From Excoecaria cochinchinensis (lineage: Eukaryota; Streptophyta; Magnoliopsida; Malpighiales; Euphorbiaceae), in assembly GCA_947683425.1 (NCBI GenBank), contig CANTUQ010000081.1:9978501-10042500 (forward strand): 64,000 nucleotides of DNA, written 5' to 3'. The position numbers were made by a program, and so were the translations under genes. This document shows positions 43,724-55,195 of this stretch, in pieces. The notes beneath the pieces are model-generated. The model was not told the DNA's origin, did not search any database, and was given only the letters and a program-made list of their open reading frames with translations. Each line of letters starts with the position of its first letter. Position 1 is the stretch's first letter.

Positions 43724-45934
43724 TTAAATCCTCCGGTGTTAAGACCACCACGCCATGCCAAACCACTAATCCTGTACCTAGCTGTGGAAGATAACTCAGT
43801 AGGTGTTATGATGTCTCAGGAAGATGATTTTGGGGTAGAGTTTGTCGTTTACTATCTTAGCAAGAAATTCCTGCCTTACGAAGCCAAATATGTAGAGGTG
43901 GAAAAGATTTGTTTAGCAGTTATCTGGGCTTCTAAGAAGTTGCGACACTACTTTCATTCCTTCAAGGTACAAGCGGTTGCCAAACATAATCCGCTCAGAT
44001 ACCTCCAAGAAGCACCCTCTCTACTAGGGAAGATGGGAAGATGGTTACTGCTATTGCAAGAATTTGACATTGAGTACATAACCAGGAAAACCATTAAGGG
44101 AAGAGCCGTAGCGGAGTTCTTAGCCGAGCATCCTATTGAGGGAGATCAGTTTGAATACAACTTCCCAGATGAAGATGTCGTGGCCATAGCAGTACAAGGG
44201 TGGCAACTGTTCTTTGATGGAGCAGTCAATAATAAGGGAGCAGGCGTAGGAGTTATTCTTACGACCCCAGATGGTGAAAGGCTACCATTGGCTAAGAAGT
44301 TGAGGTATAAGGCTACCAATAATGAAGCAGAATATGAAGCTTGCATCTTTGGATTGGAAGCATTACTTGCTCTGGGGGCAAAGACCGCAGAAGTATTCGG
44401 AGATTCTTCCTTGGTAATTCATCAGATCAGAAGGGAGTGGTCAGTCAAGGAAGAAAGGTTGTTGCCTTATGTAAAGCACTTGAGAACGTTGAGCAGCCAG
44501 TTTGAGATTTGCACTTTTCACTTCATCCCCAAAGATGAAAATCAGTTAGCTGATGCTCTAGCAACATTAGTGTCTATGTGGGATAACCCGACAGGAGTTG
44601 CAATGAAACCCGTGCTGATTTATAGTTCGGAAAGACCTTGCTTTGAAGCTGAACAGGTGATGGACATTGAGGCCAATGATGGAAATCCATGGTATTATGA
44701 CATTCAGAATTATTTAGAGAGATCAGTCTTTCCAGAGGAAGCCAATGAGAAGGACCAAAGAATGATCAGGAAGTTATCCACTCAATTCATCAGTGTTAAT
44801 GGCACTTTGTACAAAAGGCAAGCTGATGGTATCCAGTTAAGATGTCTGGCAGAGAAAGAAGCTAAAAGAGTTATGGAAGAGGTTCATGCCGGGGTTTGTG
44901 GAGCTCACATGAATGGCTTAGCCTTAGCAAAGAAGATCATGCGCCAAGGGTTTTATTGGCTCACAATGGATACAGATTGTTCAAAATTTGTGAAGCAATG
45001 CCAGTTATGCCAACAGTACGTGAATTTGAGGCATGTGCCAATTTCAGAGTTACATAACTTAACATCTCCATGGCCATTTGCAGCGTGGGGAATAGACATC
45101 ATAGGCGAAATCCATCCTACGGCTTCTAATGGGCATAGATTCATCATAGTTGCCATTGACTACTTCACTAAGTGGGTTGAGGTTGAATCTTTCAAGAAGG
45201 TTGATGCAAGGGATATGGCTAAATTCATCGAACGGAATCTGATATGCAGATATGGTCTCCCACATCACATTGTGTCTGATAATGGGGTGCAATTCCTGGC
45301 AGAGACTAAACAGATGCTCGAGAAATATGGGATCAAACATCATAAGTCTTCTCCTTACCATCCTCAAGCAAACGGTGCAGTTGAAGCGGCAAATAAGAAT
45401 GTGAAGAGAATTTTGGCCAAGATGGTTCAGAACTACGAGGATTGGGCAGAAAAGTTACCCTTCGTACTTTGGGGATATAGAACAATAGTCAGAACCTCTA
45501 CAGGGGCAACGCCATTCTCTCTGGTATATGGAACTGAAGCAGTCCTGCCGGTTGAAATTGAGCTGAAATCATTGAGGGTAGTCATGGAAGCTGAGATTCC
45601 TGAAGCAGAATGGGCACAACAACGTTTGTCACAGCTAAATCTGTTGGATGAAAACAGGTTACGAGCCTATTACCACAACCAAGTTTATCAAAAGAGGCTG
45701 GCTCGGTCATTTGGCAAGAAAGTACGAAAGCACCCGTTGAAGGAGGGGGACTTGGTCTTTAAGATGATGAGGCCAGGAGTTCCAGACATACGAGGCAAAT
45801 TCAGACCAACCTGGGAAGGTCCATTCATTTTGAAAAAGTTGCTAACAAAAGGAGCAGCAATTTTAGCAGACAGCGATGGGAATGAGTTCAAGGACCCGGT
45901 CAATGTCGATAGACTTAAAAGGTTCCATGGCTAA
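43724..45934 (+). pseudogene. Tat RNase H, second (archaeal-type) RNase H and integrase
   Basis: An open frame of about 735 codons in the same frame as the upstream RT, ending at TAA 45932-45934. The retroviral RNase H remnant covers about the first 140 residues. A second RNase H starts at about 160 (FFDGA, then NNEAEYEA, GDSSLVIHQ, and a DALA box at the end), the arrangement typical of Tat-branch elements. The integrase HHCC zinc finger is at about 383-425 (CQLC). The DDE core has GIDIIGEI near 453, VSDNG near 514 and the catalytic Glu near 550. The C-terminal GPF module is near 690. No chromodomain follows. There is no own start codon, so expression would need upstream translation, blocked here by three stops. 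Confidence 0.92.
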
Positions 45935-47506
45935 AGATAAAAAATAAAAAGAAGAGAATAAATGCCCCGCGGGTCGAAAACCGAAAAGAGGCGGCCTTGC
46001 TAAAATTGGGCGCCCTGCCAGGGTGAAAACCGAAAAAAGGCATCCTGGACAAAAATTAAGGGCCAAGAGAAAATGTTCAATCGAGAAAACCCGAGAGGGC
46101 CGATTGATAACAGAAGTTTGAGGCTGACAAAATCCACTCCGAGATTAGGTGTAGTCATATGCTTTTGAATTCTTGTCAAATGAAAATCATGTATGATGAA
46201 ATCATATAGAAATGCACACAATTTCGCAATGAATAAAAGAATATATTTTCATTGTTCTTTCAGTTCTGTCTTAAAAAAAAAAACTAAAAGAAATATACCA
46301 ATGGTTCATCTAATGATTATTGCTCAGTCCCTTCATTGGATATGTGTTTTTTTTGCTCTTAACAGAAGCTTTGGTGATAACTTTCTCTAAAAAAAAAAAA
46401 AAAAGGAAGGCCGTTAGAGATGAAAACCGTAACTGGCTCTCTAAATAAAAGTTAGGCCAAAGGGCAGGGTGAAAACCTGGAAACAGGCAGTCTTCCCTAC
46501 AAAAAAAAAATAAACAAAAGCCGCTGGATTGGGTTGGGTCCATTCCAAGCAAAAATTAGGCAAAGGGTTGTGTGAAAATCCCCTAAGGGACGCATTTCCC
46601 GCAAAGAAAAGCTAGTGTGAAAATCCACAAGGGACGCACTACCTTTAAAACAATGACGTTCAATGCCTGGAGCAATAGGGCGACGTTATTTCGGATGATC
46701 TTCTTTCAATCATATAACATACAACACAGAACATGAAACAGAATCCCGGGTAAGTGATCATTGACCAGGGGGCAAAGGATGTACACCGGACGTCTCTTTC
46801 AGAAAACTTGCCGACGATCCTCAGGATTCAAGGGGCATTGTAGAGCAAACAAGCTACAACCTCAGCAAACTTTGGACCACCTAGGGCACAATCTATACAT
46901 TTTTGCAAGCATTTGCATTCCATATCATGCACACGTGATTTCTTGTATATTCCTATGCATACAATCTTGCAGGAGAAATCGGTAGGGAACAACAACAAAA
47001 GCCGAGTGACGACACCAGTCCAAGCATCTAAAGGAGCACAGCTCAAACATTCACAGAGGTTAGCACGATGGCGGCACAACCCACAAGAGGTTAGCACGAC
47101 CACGACAATACAATTCACAGAGGTTAGCACGATGGCAGCACTACTCACAAGAGGTTAGCACGACCACGGCATTACCGATTCACAACAGTTAGCACGATGG
47201 CGGCACTACCCACAAGAGGTTAGCACGACCACGGTAATACAATTCATAGAGGTTAGCACGATGGCGGCACTACCCACAAGAGGTTAGCACGACCACGGCA
47301 ATACAATTCACAGAGGTTAGCACGATGGCGGTACTACCCACAAGAGGTTAGCACGACCACGGCATTACCAGTTACAACCAAAAGACAGCAACAGCTACCA
47401 TCATCAAGCAGGAAGATCACCGCTTCAGGTACGCGTTTCTTTCCTTTTCCTGAATTTTGGCTCACCTAGGCACCCATGCACTAGCCTTCCCAAAATTGGT
47501 GGCAAC
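45935..47506 (+). other. 3' untranslated region of Tat element
   Basis: About 1.57 kb after the integrase stop. It holds repeated GGTGAAAACC words (46021 to about 46470 and 46570-46620), A-rich stretches, then a 64-bp minisatellite (47049-47371), and ends AATTGGTGGCAAC right before the 3' LTR. The minus-strand element R has the matching end CTGGGGGCAAC at 50069. No coding frame. Confidence 0.85.
47049..47371 (+). repeat. 64-bp minisatellite, five units
   Basis: Five units of 63-66 bp, each built of two related halves (AGAGGTTAGCACGATGGCGG and AGAGGTTAGCACGACCACGG). Units start near 47051, 47114, 47180, 47243 and 47308. Variable tandem repeats just before the 3' LTR are known in Tat/Ogre elements and can seed satellites. 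Confidence 0.92.
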
Positions 47507-49908
47507 TGTAGACACCGGGTCCCGAGTAGCCTTGATCAGGATTACCCGATGATGAAATTTAGCTATGCCGGCTTATAGGCAAAAAGATTGGAGCTCATAA
47601 GTGATTTTCCTTATCTTTTCGGTGAGTAAAAAGTGTATTTTAAAAATATTTTTAAAATTATTTTGGAGAACAAAAAGTGTGTTTTAGGTTGAGGGTATTT
47701 TATATAAAATTTTTTTAAAAAAAAAAGGTGAAAAAATGATTAAAAAATGAAAAATGATGGAAAAAATGTTGAAAAAATCGGGGAAAAAATAACGACGGAA
47801 GGGCGACGGCCAAGGCCGTCGCCAATGTACGTGCGCGGAGCGCGCGCTCCGCGCGACCGACGCCCCAGGTGTCGTTTGTTCTGCGCGAGCGACGCCTTGG
47901 GCGTCGCTCGCTCCGCGCACGGAACGTGCGCGGAACGCACGCACTCCGCGCGGAAATGCGCGGAGTGGCGCCGTTTCTCGACGTGGGGCGCCGATTTTGC
48001 CCCCATTTCGCCCCACTTCGCCCATTTTCAGCTCCCACTCATTTTTTAACGGTTTTTGGACGGTTTTGGGTGGTTTTTGGACGGTTTTTGAGGGTGAAAA
48101 CACTAGAAAAAATTCAGAAACCAGGGGGGACGAAAGAAGAACATTTGGAGAGCAAAAAACTGATTTTTTGGGTTTTTACTTAGAGAGAAAAAATCAATCT
48201 TTACATACTGGTTTTTAGAGTTTTTTTCTTCAAGTTTCCAAGCTATTTTCCAAGCATTTTCACAAGGAAGAGACAAGGAATTCAAGACTTCTACCTTCAA
48301 TTCTTCAAAACTGAATTTGAGGGTAATTATTCTTGGTTCTACTCATTAATTCTCTTGTTAATTTCATTTATTTTTGCTTCCAATTAACACATTAAACATG
48401 TAAATTTTCTTAGTCTCCATATTCTTCTTCTTATTTTTATCTTTAACAAGTAAATTCTTTTAAATCTTATTATATTATTTTCATGTCAAATTATTTTTTT
48501 GTCCATGTTATTATGCATGTTTAATCTAGTTTGTCAATATCTTTGATTTCTTTATGTTATATCATGATTATTATTATGTTTGCATGTGTTAAATATCATT
48601 AAAGTTTTTACTAGACTTGTTTATTGTTATCATTAGGTGCTAGTATCATTATTATCATTAATGTTATTGTTCATATTTTGCATGTATGTTAAAGTTCAAA
48701 TTTATTTTCTTATGCCTTTATGATAGATATTACTTTAAACTTTATTATGCATGTTAAGTTTTATTGTTCTTATGTTACACATTCATGCACATTTTATGAG
48801 TAATAAAATTGATTGTCATTAATTTTTCATGCATGTTAACCTTTATTATTAATAAATTGCATTTGCCATGATGTTATCTCATTTTATGCATGTTAAATTG
48901 CATCATAATTATTTTTATGCATGTTATAGTATCTTATGCATGTTATATGGTCATTGTACATATTATCTTTTATGTCATATTATTTCGTTGGCTTAATCAC
49001 TAACATTAATTTCTTTTATTTTTATTTTTGGTTGCAAATCATTGTTTTATTCTCATTTGAGCACCCATGCACGTGAAGGAGGAGTTGCGGGGTTTGGTAT
49101 TTTCTTTATACATTTTTAATTTTCATTTTATTTTAATTTCCTTGTATATATTCATTGAATAAAATGTTTTCTTATGCGCACCTAAATAAAAATCACAAAA
49201 ATAGTTTTACTAAATTAATTTAGATTTTTCATAATAAAATGGGACCAATGTCCTAGTTTTCATCCCAAATAAAATTATCACATCCAAAATATTTTCTTTA
49301 ATTGTGCATGCGGGGACCAAAATCCTCATAATTAATAAATTCCCCGGTTTTATGTATGTTTGCACTTTTAAATGGTAGTTGTATTCTACTCCTGGTATTA
49401 TTGTAATTTACCTTTGATGTTATTTTTGATATGTTTATCCTATCGCGTTCAATGTGAATATTTGCGCCTTTTAATCAAACTGCATAGTGTGGAGAGAGAG
49501 CGAATTAATGACATTAAAATTTGATCATAAAATAATTGAGGTAGAAATAGATGAGAAATCCCGGACCCAACTCTGGTCTTTGGGCTCAAGAGGTTAGAGG
49601 TCATCCTTCAAGATACTTCTTGAGTCACGAGACTTTAGCGCTAATCCTAGGCTCTTTAGGGTGAGAAGTTCACCTTCCATGATCCCTCTGGCTGGCCCAA
49701 AATGGATACCAAGCACAGTCTTAGGCTCTCCGAGGCGAGAGAAACTTTCCCAATGTTCTATTGGGTGGCGACTCCATGAAACCTCCGTGTTACTCAACAT
49801 AGACGCACTTGCGATTCATCGCAAGCTGTCAACGGACCCGCAATTGCACCGATCGCCCACGTGCGGGCGGTCCGAAAGGGCGGCGCTCGGGATCCGGTGC
49901 GCGTCACA
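47507..49908 (+). repeat. 3' LTR of Tat element (2402 bp)
   Basis: TGTAGACACCGGGTCCC to GTGCGCGTCACA. Single-copy version of the 5' LTR without its two duplications and otherwise nearly identical. GC-rich island at 47805-47970. Confidence 0.95.
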
Positions 49909-49913
49909 GGGGC

Positions 49914-50068
49914 CTCTCCCACGAAGGGCGGGCCGCCACATTAGCATTTTTTTTTTCAAAAAGAATTTGACAAGAAAATATCACTTCCACTTTTTTCACC
50001 TGTGAACAGGCATTAATTTCATCACTGGATAACTCTGATCTAGCCTGCCTTGGGACCCGGTGTTTACA
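49914..50068 (-). mobile_element. Start of 3' LTR of element R (minus strand)
   Basis: The minus strand begins TGTAAACACCGGGTCCC at 50068 and matches the solo LTR 167-3055 (compare 2900-3055). The rest of this LTR is 31182-31545 and whatever lay left of LTR C. Confidence 0.8.
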
Positions 50069-50615
50069 GTTGCCCCCAGTTTTAGGTAAGCTAGTGCATG
50101 GGTGCCTAGGTGTGCCAAAACTTAGAGAAAAGGAAAGAGACGGATACCTGAGGCTGCCGCCTTCCTACTGCGTTTATGAAGCCGTTGCGGGTTTGACTAA
50201 TGCCAGTTTATTGATGTGTTAAGCTACGCTCTTGGTGGCTAATTGACGTTGCCTTGTTGGCGTCTTACATGCCTGCTAAGTTGATGTCAGACAAATGCCC
50301 TCTAAAGAGCTGGTTGCTCCCTAGAGAACAGTGTTGTGACTGGTATTGTGAATATTATCCTTTCAGATTGCATCATTTTGTAGACTTCCAAAGTGCGGAT
50401 ATCATCCTCTTGGATTGCACCAAGTCATTTCTAGACTTACGAAGTGCAGACATTCTTGAATCCCATCGAGTCGTTACCCTGACTATACACTGATTGTTAT
50501 CCTCTTGGATTGCACCGAGCCTTTTCTAGACTTACAAAGTGCAGATGTCATCCTCTTGGATCGTACTGAGTCATTTCTAGACTCACGAATTGCAGATATC
50601 ACCCTTTTGGGATGC
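50069..50615 (-). mobile_element. Shortened interior of element R with 3' UTR minisatellite
   Basis: On the minus strand it ends ...CCATGCACTAGCTTACC...CTGGGGGCAAC immediately before the LTR, the same end as the 3' UTR at 47460-47506. Degenerate repeats of about 65-75 bp (GGATTGCACC...TTTCTAGACTTACGAAGTGC) fill 50385-50605. No gag-pol or PBS is present, and the next base (50616) is already an LTR end. Either the whole coding interior was deleted or the LTR at 50616 is a separate solo LTR inserted in the 3' UTR. Confidence 0.65.
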
Positions 50616-51837
50616 TGTAGCGCGCGTCGGACCTGAAAACCCAGCAAGGGCCCTCGAGGTGAATCCGCTTTAGGATTCGAGGGACTTGGTCCGCGTCTTT
50701 TGGATCATGGGTGCCATGAGGCATCGTCGGTAAATCCCTCCCAATAGAAAATTGGGGAGAACCACCTAGCCTAATGACACCTAAAGGCACCTTTGAGGTA
50801 TTATTTTGGAGTCGCCACCCAACTTTGAGAAATTGGGAAAGGTCTACACCTCTATTGGTCAAGACCAGAGATATGGTGTTCGGAACTTCCCTCCTATTTA
50901 TGCTTTGGTTAATTATAAATGGGTGTTTAACCTCTTAAAATTATACCTCCCATCTCACGCGATGAACGCATTAAAAGTAAAGGCGCATCTCAAGCATTCA
51001 AAAGCGGTAAAAGGAAATCAATAAATAAAGCGATAAACACGCAAGCACTCAATTACAAGAGAAATAGGGGCGGAATACAACCCCAATAGAAGGAAATTAA
51101 GAATATAAATGAGGACGGAATACAATCCCCATAAATAAGTAAAGTTGCCCCAAAATTAATTACAAGGGCCCAAAGGAAAATAATGTACATAAATTTAAGC
51201 ACTCACGCAAGATTAAAATAAAAGACATGCATAAATCGGGACATTACTTCAAGAACATTGGTTCCTTCGTGCCTATTCTAAGGTTTAGGAACATTGATTC
51301 CTTCGCGTTTACTTGAAGAAGGTTCGAAGAGTCACTTTGGTTGTTTGGAAGAAAATCGGGATGAGTGATCCCATTTTTGAAGAAAATTGGCTCTTCGTTT
51401 TTAATGTGATATTTTTTATGGTTTGGCTAAAACAAGGGACATTGGTCCCAATTTTATTAGTGAAAAACTCAATTTAATTATAGAAGTATTTTTGTGATTT
51501 TTTATCGCACATGTGCACAGATAAAACAATTATTTACAAATAAACACATAACACATCAAGGAGAGTTGAAAGGATCTCACCAAACCGAAGTGTTCGTCCA
51601 CGCGTCGCGACCCATCCGGGGAGTCGCAGGGTGCTCAAATAACCTGATTCAAATTAAATCTCATACAAGAAACAGCATCAAAAATATTAGTAATGGTTCT
51701 AAAATTAATCAAGTAAAAAGTGAAATAAATACTAAACAAATCAATTCGTAATGTCAATAATAATGATGATGAGACAAACACAACAAAATAATAATAACAT
51801 GAATATGATGGTAGCAATGACAATAATGATGATAAGT

Positions 51838-51839
51838 GC

Positions 51840-51877
<38 letters not shown>

Positions 51878-51894
51878 TAGTAATAATATACAAA

Positions 51895-51973
<79 letters not shown>

Positions 51974-51979
51974 TACAAA

Positions 51980-52034
<55 letters not shown>
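51838..52034. repeat. (TAA)n microsatellite in LTR
   Basis: About 200 bp of TAA repeats in three runs separated by TACAAAA-type interruptions. On the minus strand it is the equivalent of the TTA tract at 4384-4790. Confidence 0.95.
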
Positions 52035-52035
<1 letters not shown>

Positions 52036-52799
52036 CGACATGGCATTAATAACTATAATAGAGATGAACACAAATATAGTAACAATATAATAACGATACA
52101 AACTAATGATAATGATATTAATGATAATAATAATAATAGTAATGGTGAATGAATATAAGAATCAAATTAAAACAAATAAATAATGCATTGATGGGTATAT
52201 TAACATATTAAAATGCTAAAAAATAAATAATAGATATAGTAGTAATGACAAAAATAATATTAACAACAGTAAATAATACACAAAAATAAATGAGAACAAG
52301 TCCAAGAATGTTTACCCTCAGAATTTTTAAATTGGAAGTAGGATGTCTCAATCCGTTCCCCTTGTCGATTTTTGGCGATAATAATGTTCAACGCGAATGT
52401 AAAAATCTGTGTTAAAAAAATTTGCTTGAGAAAAATGTTTTTTTGTGGGATGAACTAGCCAAGAAAATTAATTTCTCTTGCTCAAATCAACCCGAGATTA
52501 AATATTTTGTAGTAACAAAAACTAAAACTTCGAGAAGAAAGCTTAAAAATTTTCAAAATATTTTTGAAGAAGAGTTTTTGAAGGAGGAAAATGCCCCTGG
52601 AGAGTAAAAAACTAGAGAGAAAAGCCAAGGGAAAATCCTTCTAAAAAGTTGTCGTCCTTCAAAATGAGGGGAAAATCCTCATTTAATCTTGCCTTGGCCA
52701 AAAAAGGAAAAGGACAAAAGTTGTTTTTATTTTTAGTTAATCCAAAATATCATAAAATGGTGAAACAAATGGAAAAATCAGACTGAAATAAATAGACTG

Positions 52800-53113
52800 A
52801 AAAAAAGCAGGAGCAGGCGACCAAAGCGGTCGCGCGGAGGGGGAAGAGCGCGCGGCAGCCTGCAGCGCGTGGTGCACCTGCACCGAGCGCGGCAGGCTGC
52901 TGCCTCGCGTGCAGGGGCATCACGTTAGGCTCCTGCCTCACGCGCAGGGGGGCGCATGGTCCCCTTGCCTCGCGCGCAGGGGGGCGCGCGATCCCCCTGC
53001 CTCGCGCGTAGGGAGACGCGCGGTGCCCCCGCACCGTGCGCAGGGGGACGCGTAGTCCCCCGCCTCGCGCGCAGGGGGGCGCGCGGTCCCCCTGCCTGCG
53101 CGCGCGCAGGGGC
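52800..53113. repeat. GC-rich palindromic island with 32-33-bp tandem repeat
   Basis: About five units of 32-33 bp of the form GCCTCGCGCGCAGGGGGGCG plus CGCGGTCCCCCT, with GGGGG...CCCCC inverted pairs. Units lie between about 52934 and 53105. Confidence 0.85.
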
Positions 53114-54064
53114 TGTCACACCCCATTTGCCCCCTAGTAGAATGAGCCTGTCTGTCTGTCTGTCTGTCTGTCTGACTGTCTGTCTGTATGTGTAAGCATT
53201 CGCATGTGTTCAGCATTTCATAAGGGTATTTTAGTGAAATGTATGTTTTTGGGGTTTTGTTTGTATGTGGGTGCATACATGGCATTAGTGTGTTTATTAA
53301 GTGAGAAATACTTGGGTGTGTGTGTTTATGCCATTGTAGGGTACTTTTATTATAAGTGCATTAGGTGTGTGTGATGTGTGTGGAATTTAAGTGTGAGTGG
53401 TTAACTCCACCAATAAGAAATGGACACTTATTTAGGGTAAAGAAAAGGAAAAGAAAAAGGAAGGAATGGAAAGGAACTTACAGATTTACGTTTCTTTCTT
53501 TACTCACTTTCTTCTTCTTCATTTTCTTCATTCCAAGTACTGTGTTGAGGGTTCAAGTTCCTATTGGTGAAGTTAATCTCTCTTGGCATTCCCTAGCTTG
53601 GTAAGTGCATATCCTTGTCTTTATCTTGCTGTAATTCTTCATCTTCTTCTTCTTCCTTAAGTTTAGGTTTAACTTAGGGTTTACTTTGTGAATGTTCTTG
53701 TTGTGATGTTTTTTTTTTAGCTGAAGCTCCTCGTGATCCAAAGGGTAAAGAGGTTGCTGGACCTAGTGGAGCTAAGTAATAGAAGCTTAGAATCCAGGTT
53801 TGGGAATGTTTATTTGTGAAATTATGTGATTTTGAATTTACTGTAGAATTCTAGGGTTTATGTTCTTGTAAGTTTGAATGCATATGTTCTTGATTTGATT
53901 TGATTAATTATTTGATGAATTGAGTTGTATAATTGTTGCCTATGTTGTTTGAGATTATTTCTGGAAGGTAAAAACAGGTTTGTATGGTTTTAACCAAATT
54001 GGGATTGAATTCTTTGTTCTGGAAATTCTGGAAATTCTGGAAAATCGAAGTACTGTTGAAGTTC

Positions 54065-54425
54065 TTTTGTCGCGTGACTCGCTACGAAAGAAGGCAAGTC
54101 ACGAGACGTGACCCTCGGTCACGTCGTGACCTGCCTGCTGAGAAGCCAGTCGCGTGACCAGCTGAAGAACAAGCAAGTCACGGGACGTGACCTTCGGTCA
54201 CGTCGTGCGACCTGCGAAGACGATGCGTGATCTGCGAGATCACGCAACGTGATCTGCGAGGGAGTAGCACGTCACGAGACATGACGTCCAGTCACGCCAT
54301 GACCTGCGAGGGCATTGCGTGATTTGCGAAGATCACGCAACGTGATCGGCGAGGAACAAGCAAGTCACGTCGCGTGACCTGCTTGTTGGGAAGGCCAGTC
54401 ACGCCTCGTGACCAGCCAATCTCGC
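54065..54425. repeat. Palindrome array GTCACGAGACGTGAC / GATCACGCAACGTGATC
   Basis: About ten palindromic words in 360 bp. GTCACG...CGTGAC words alternate with GATCACG...CGTGATC words, both self-complementary. Confidence 0.85.
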
Positions 54426-54644
54426 CCGTTTCTCCGTTCAGCTCGTTTTTCTGAAATTTTCTAGTTTTTAACTCAGAAATGAATCTGGTATTTCTTCTGA
54501 ATGGACTTTACTGCTGTATGATGCATGTCTTACTGTTTGATGCTTTGATATGCGTGATACCATGATTTTCTGATGAATTATATTTCGTACTCTGAAATGT
54601 GATTTGAATGTCGCATAACCTTCTAGAGTCGAGTACGTGGATAG

Positions 54645-54860
54645 TTAGGCATGCCTAATAGAGTCTGTTAGCTGCAGCCCATAGTTCTGTTTGGACCCCG
54701 ATCAGGTCCCCGTTTGGTTCCTCGCGAACCCTTTTCTGTATTGGATCTTGTTTAAGGTCCCTTTTGAAAATATCTGTGAAAGTTAAAGTAAAATGGTTTA
54801 ATCGGTTCTTACCCGTAATGTACTGTCTGTAATCGGCTCGTACCCGGAAAGTACTGTCTA
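54645..54860 (+). other. Chain of conserved stem-loops in LTR
   Basis: TTAGGCATGCCTAA (54645-54658), GCTGCAGC (54671-54678), GGACCCCGATCAGGTCC (54693-54709), GGTTCCTCGCGAACC (54716-54730) and GGATCTTGTTTAAGGTCC (54743-54760; A to G keeps a G-U pair). The GGATCCTCGCGATCC stem of the other copies is absent. Confidence 0.82.
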
Positions 54861-55089
54861 TACACTCGTTATCCACCACCTAGAGTCAGCAGGTGTTCTT
54901 TGAATGTTTATTTGAACTGCTCTGATCTGATTTGGCTACAAAAGTATTAACTGGATGAGTATATCAATGTAATGTATATCGGATTATCGCTGAATGATTA
55001 TGATTATGAAATACTGATTGTATGGCTAATTTATATGAGCATGATTATATGATTTATGCTATAGCTTTTGCATTCTGCCATTGTGTATG

Positions 55090-55195
55090 TGATCTGCTTT
55101 GACGACCATTGTGAATGGCCGTCCATAATTTATGTGTGTTTCCCCACTAAGCGTTTATCGCTTAGCACGGTGTTTTTACCCGTGCAGGTGCGGAA
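55090..55195 (+). other. Conserved hairpin trio including CCCCACTAAGCG module
   Basis: GACGACCATT...AATGGCCGTCC, then CTAAGCG TTTAT CGCTTAG, then CACGG...CCGTG and CAGGTGCGG (55142-55190). Confidence 0.8.

Larger units (their letters stand above)
31546..49908 (+). mobile_element. Complete Tat-clade Ty3/gypsy retrotransposon (degenerate gag-pol)
   Basis: 5' LTR 31546-34588, PBS from 34590, gag-protease-RT-RNase H-second RNase H-integrase frame 35195-45934, 3' untranslated region with a minisatellite, and 3' LTR 47507-49908. The second RNase H between RNase H and integrase, the CHHC gag knuckle and the lack of a chromodomain place it in the Tat branch (Tat/Ogre/Retand). The LTRs are nearly identical outside two tandem duplications in the 5' copy, so insertion is recent. 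The coding frame has three nonsense codons and carries a later solo Tekay LTR in RT. It inserted into the 3' LTR of element R. Confidence 0.93.
50616..53113 (-). mobile_element. Tat-type LTR (minus strand), interrupted at 53114
   Basis: The plus strand starts TGTAGCGCGCGTCGG, which is the minus-strand LTR end. It follows the same order as 167-3055: TCCCAATAGAAAATTGG block, CATCTCACGCGAT block, AT-rich part with (TAA)n at 51838-52034, leader, then the GC-rich island 52800-53113. It is cut by the Tekay element. Its LTR start lies beyond the window. Confidence 0.8.

Noticed and set aside
51741..52101. Similar homopolymeric frames on both strands
   Set aside because: Translations of the (TAA)n tract in the minus-strand LTR.
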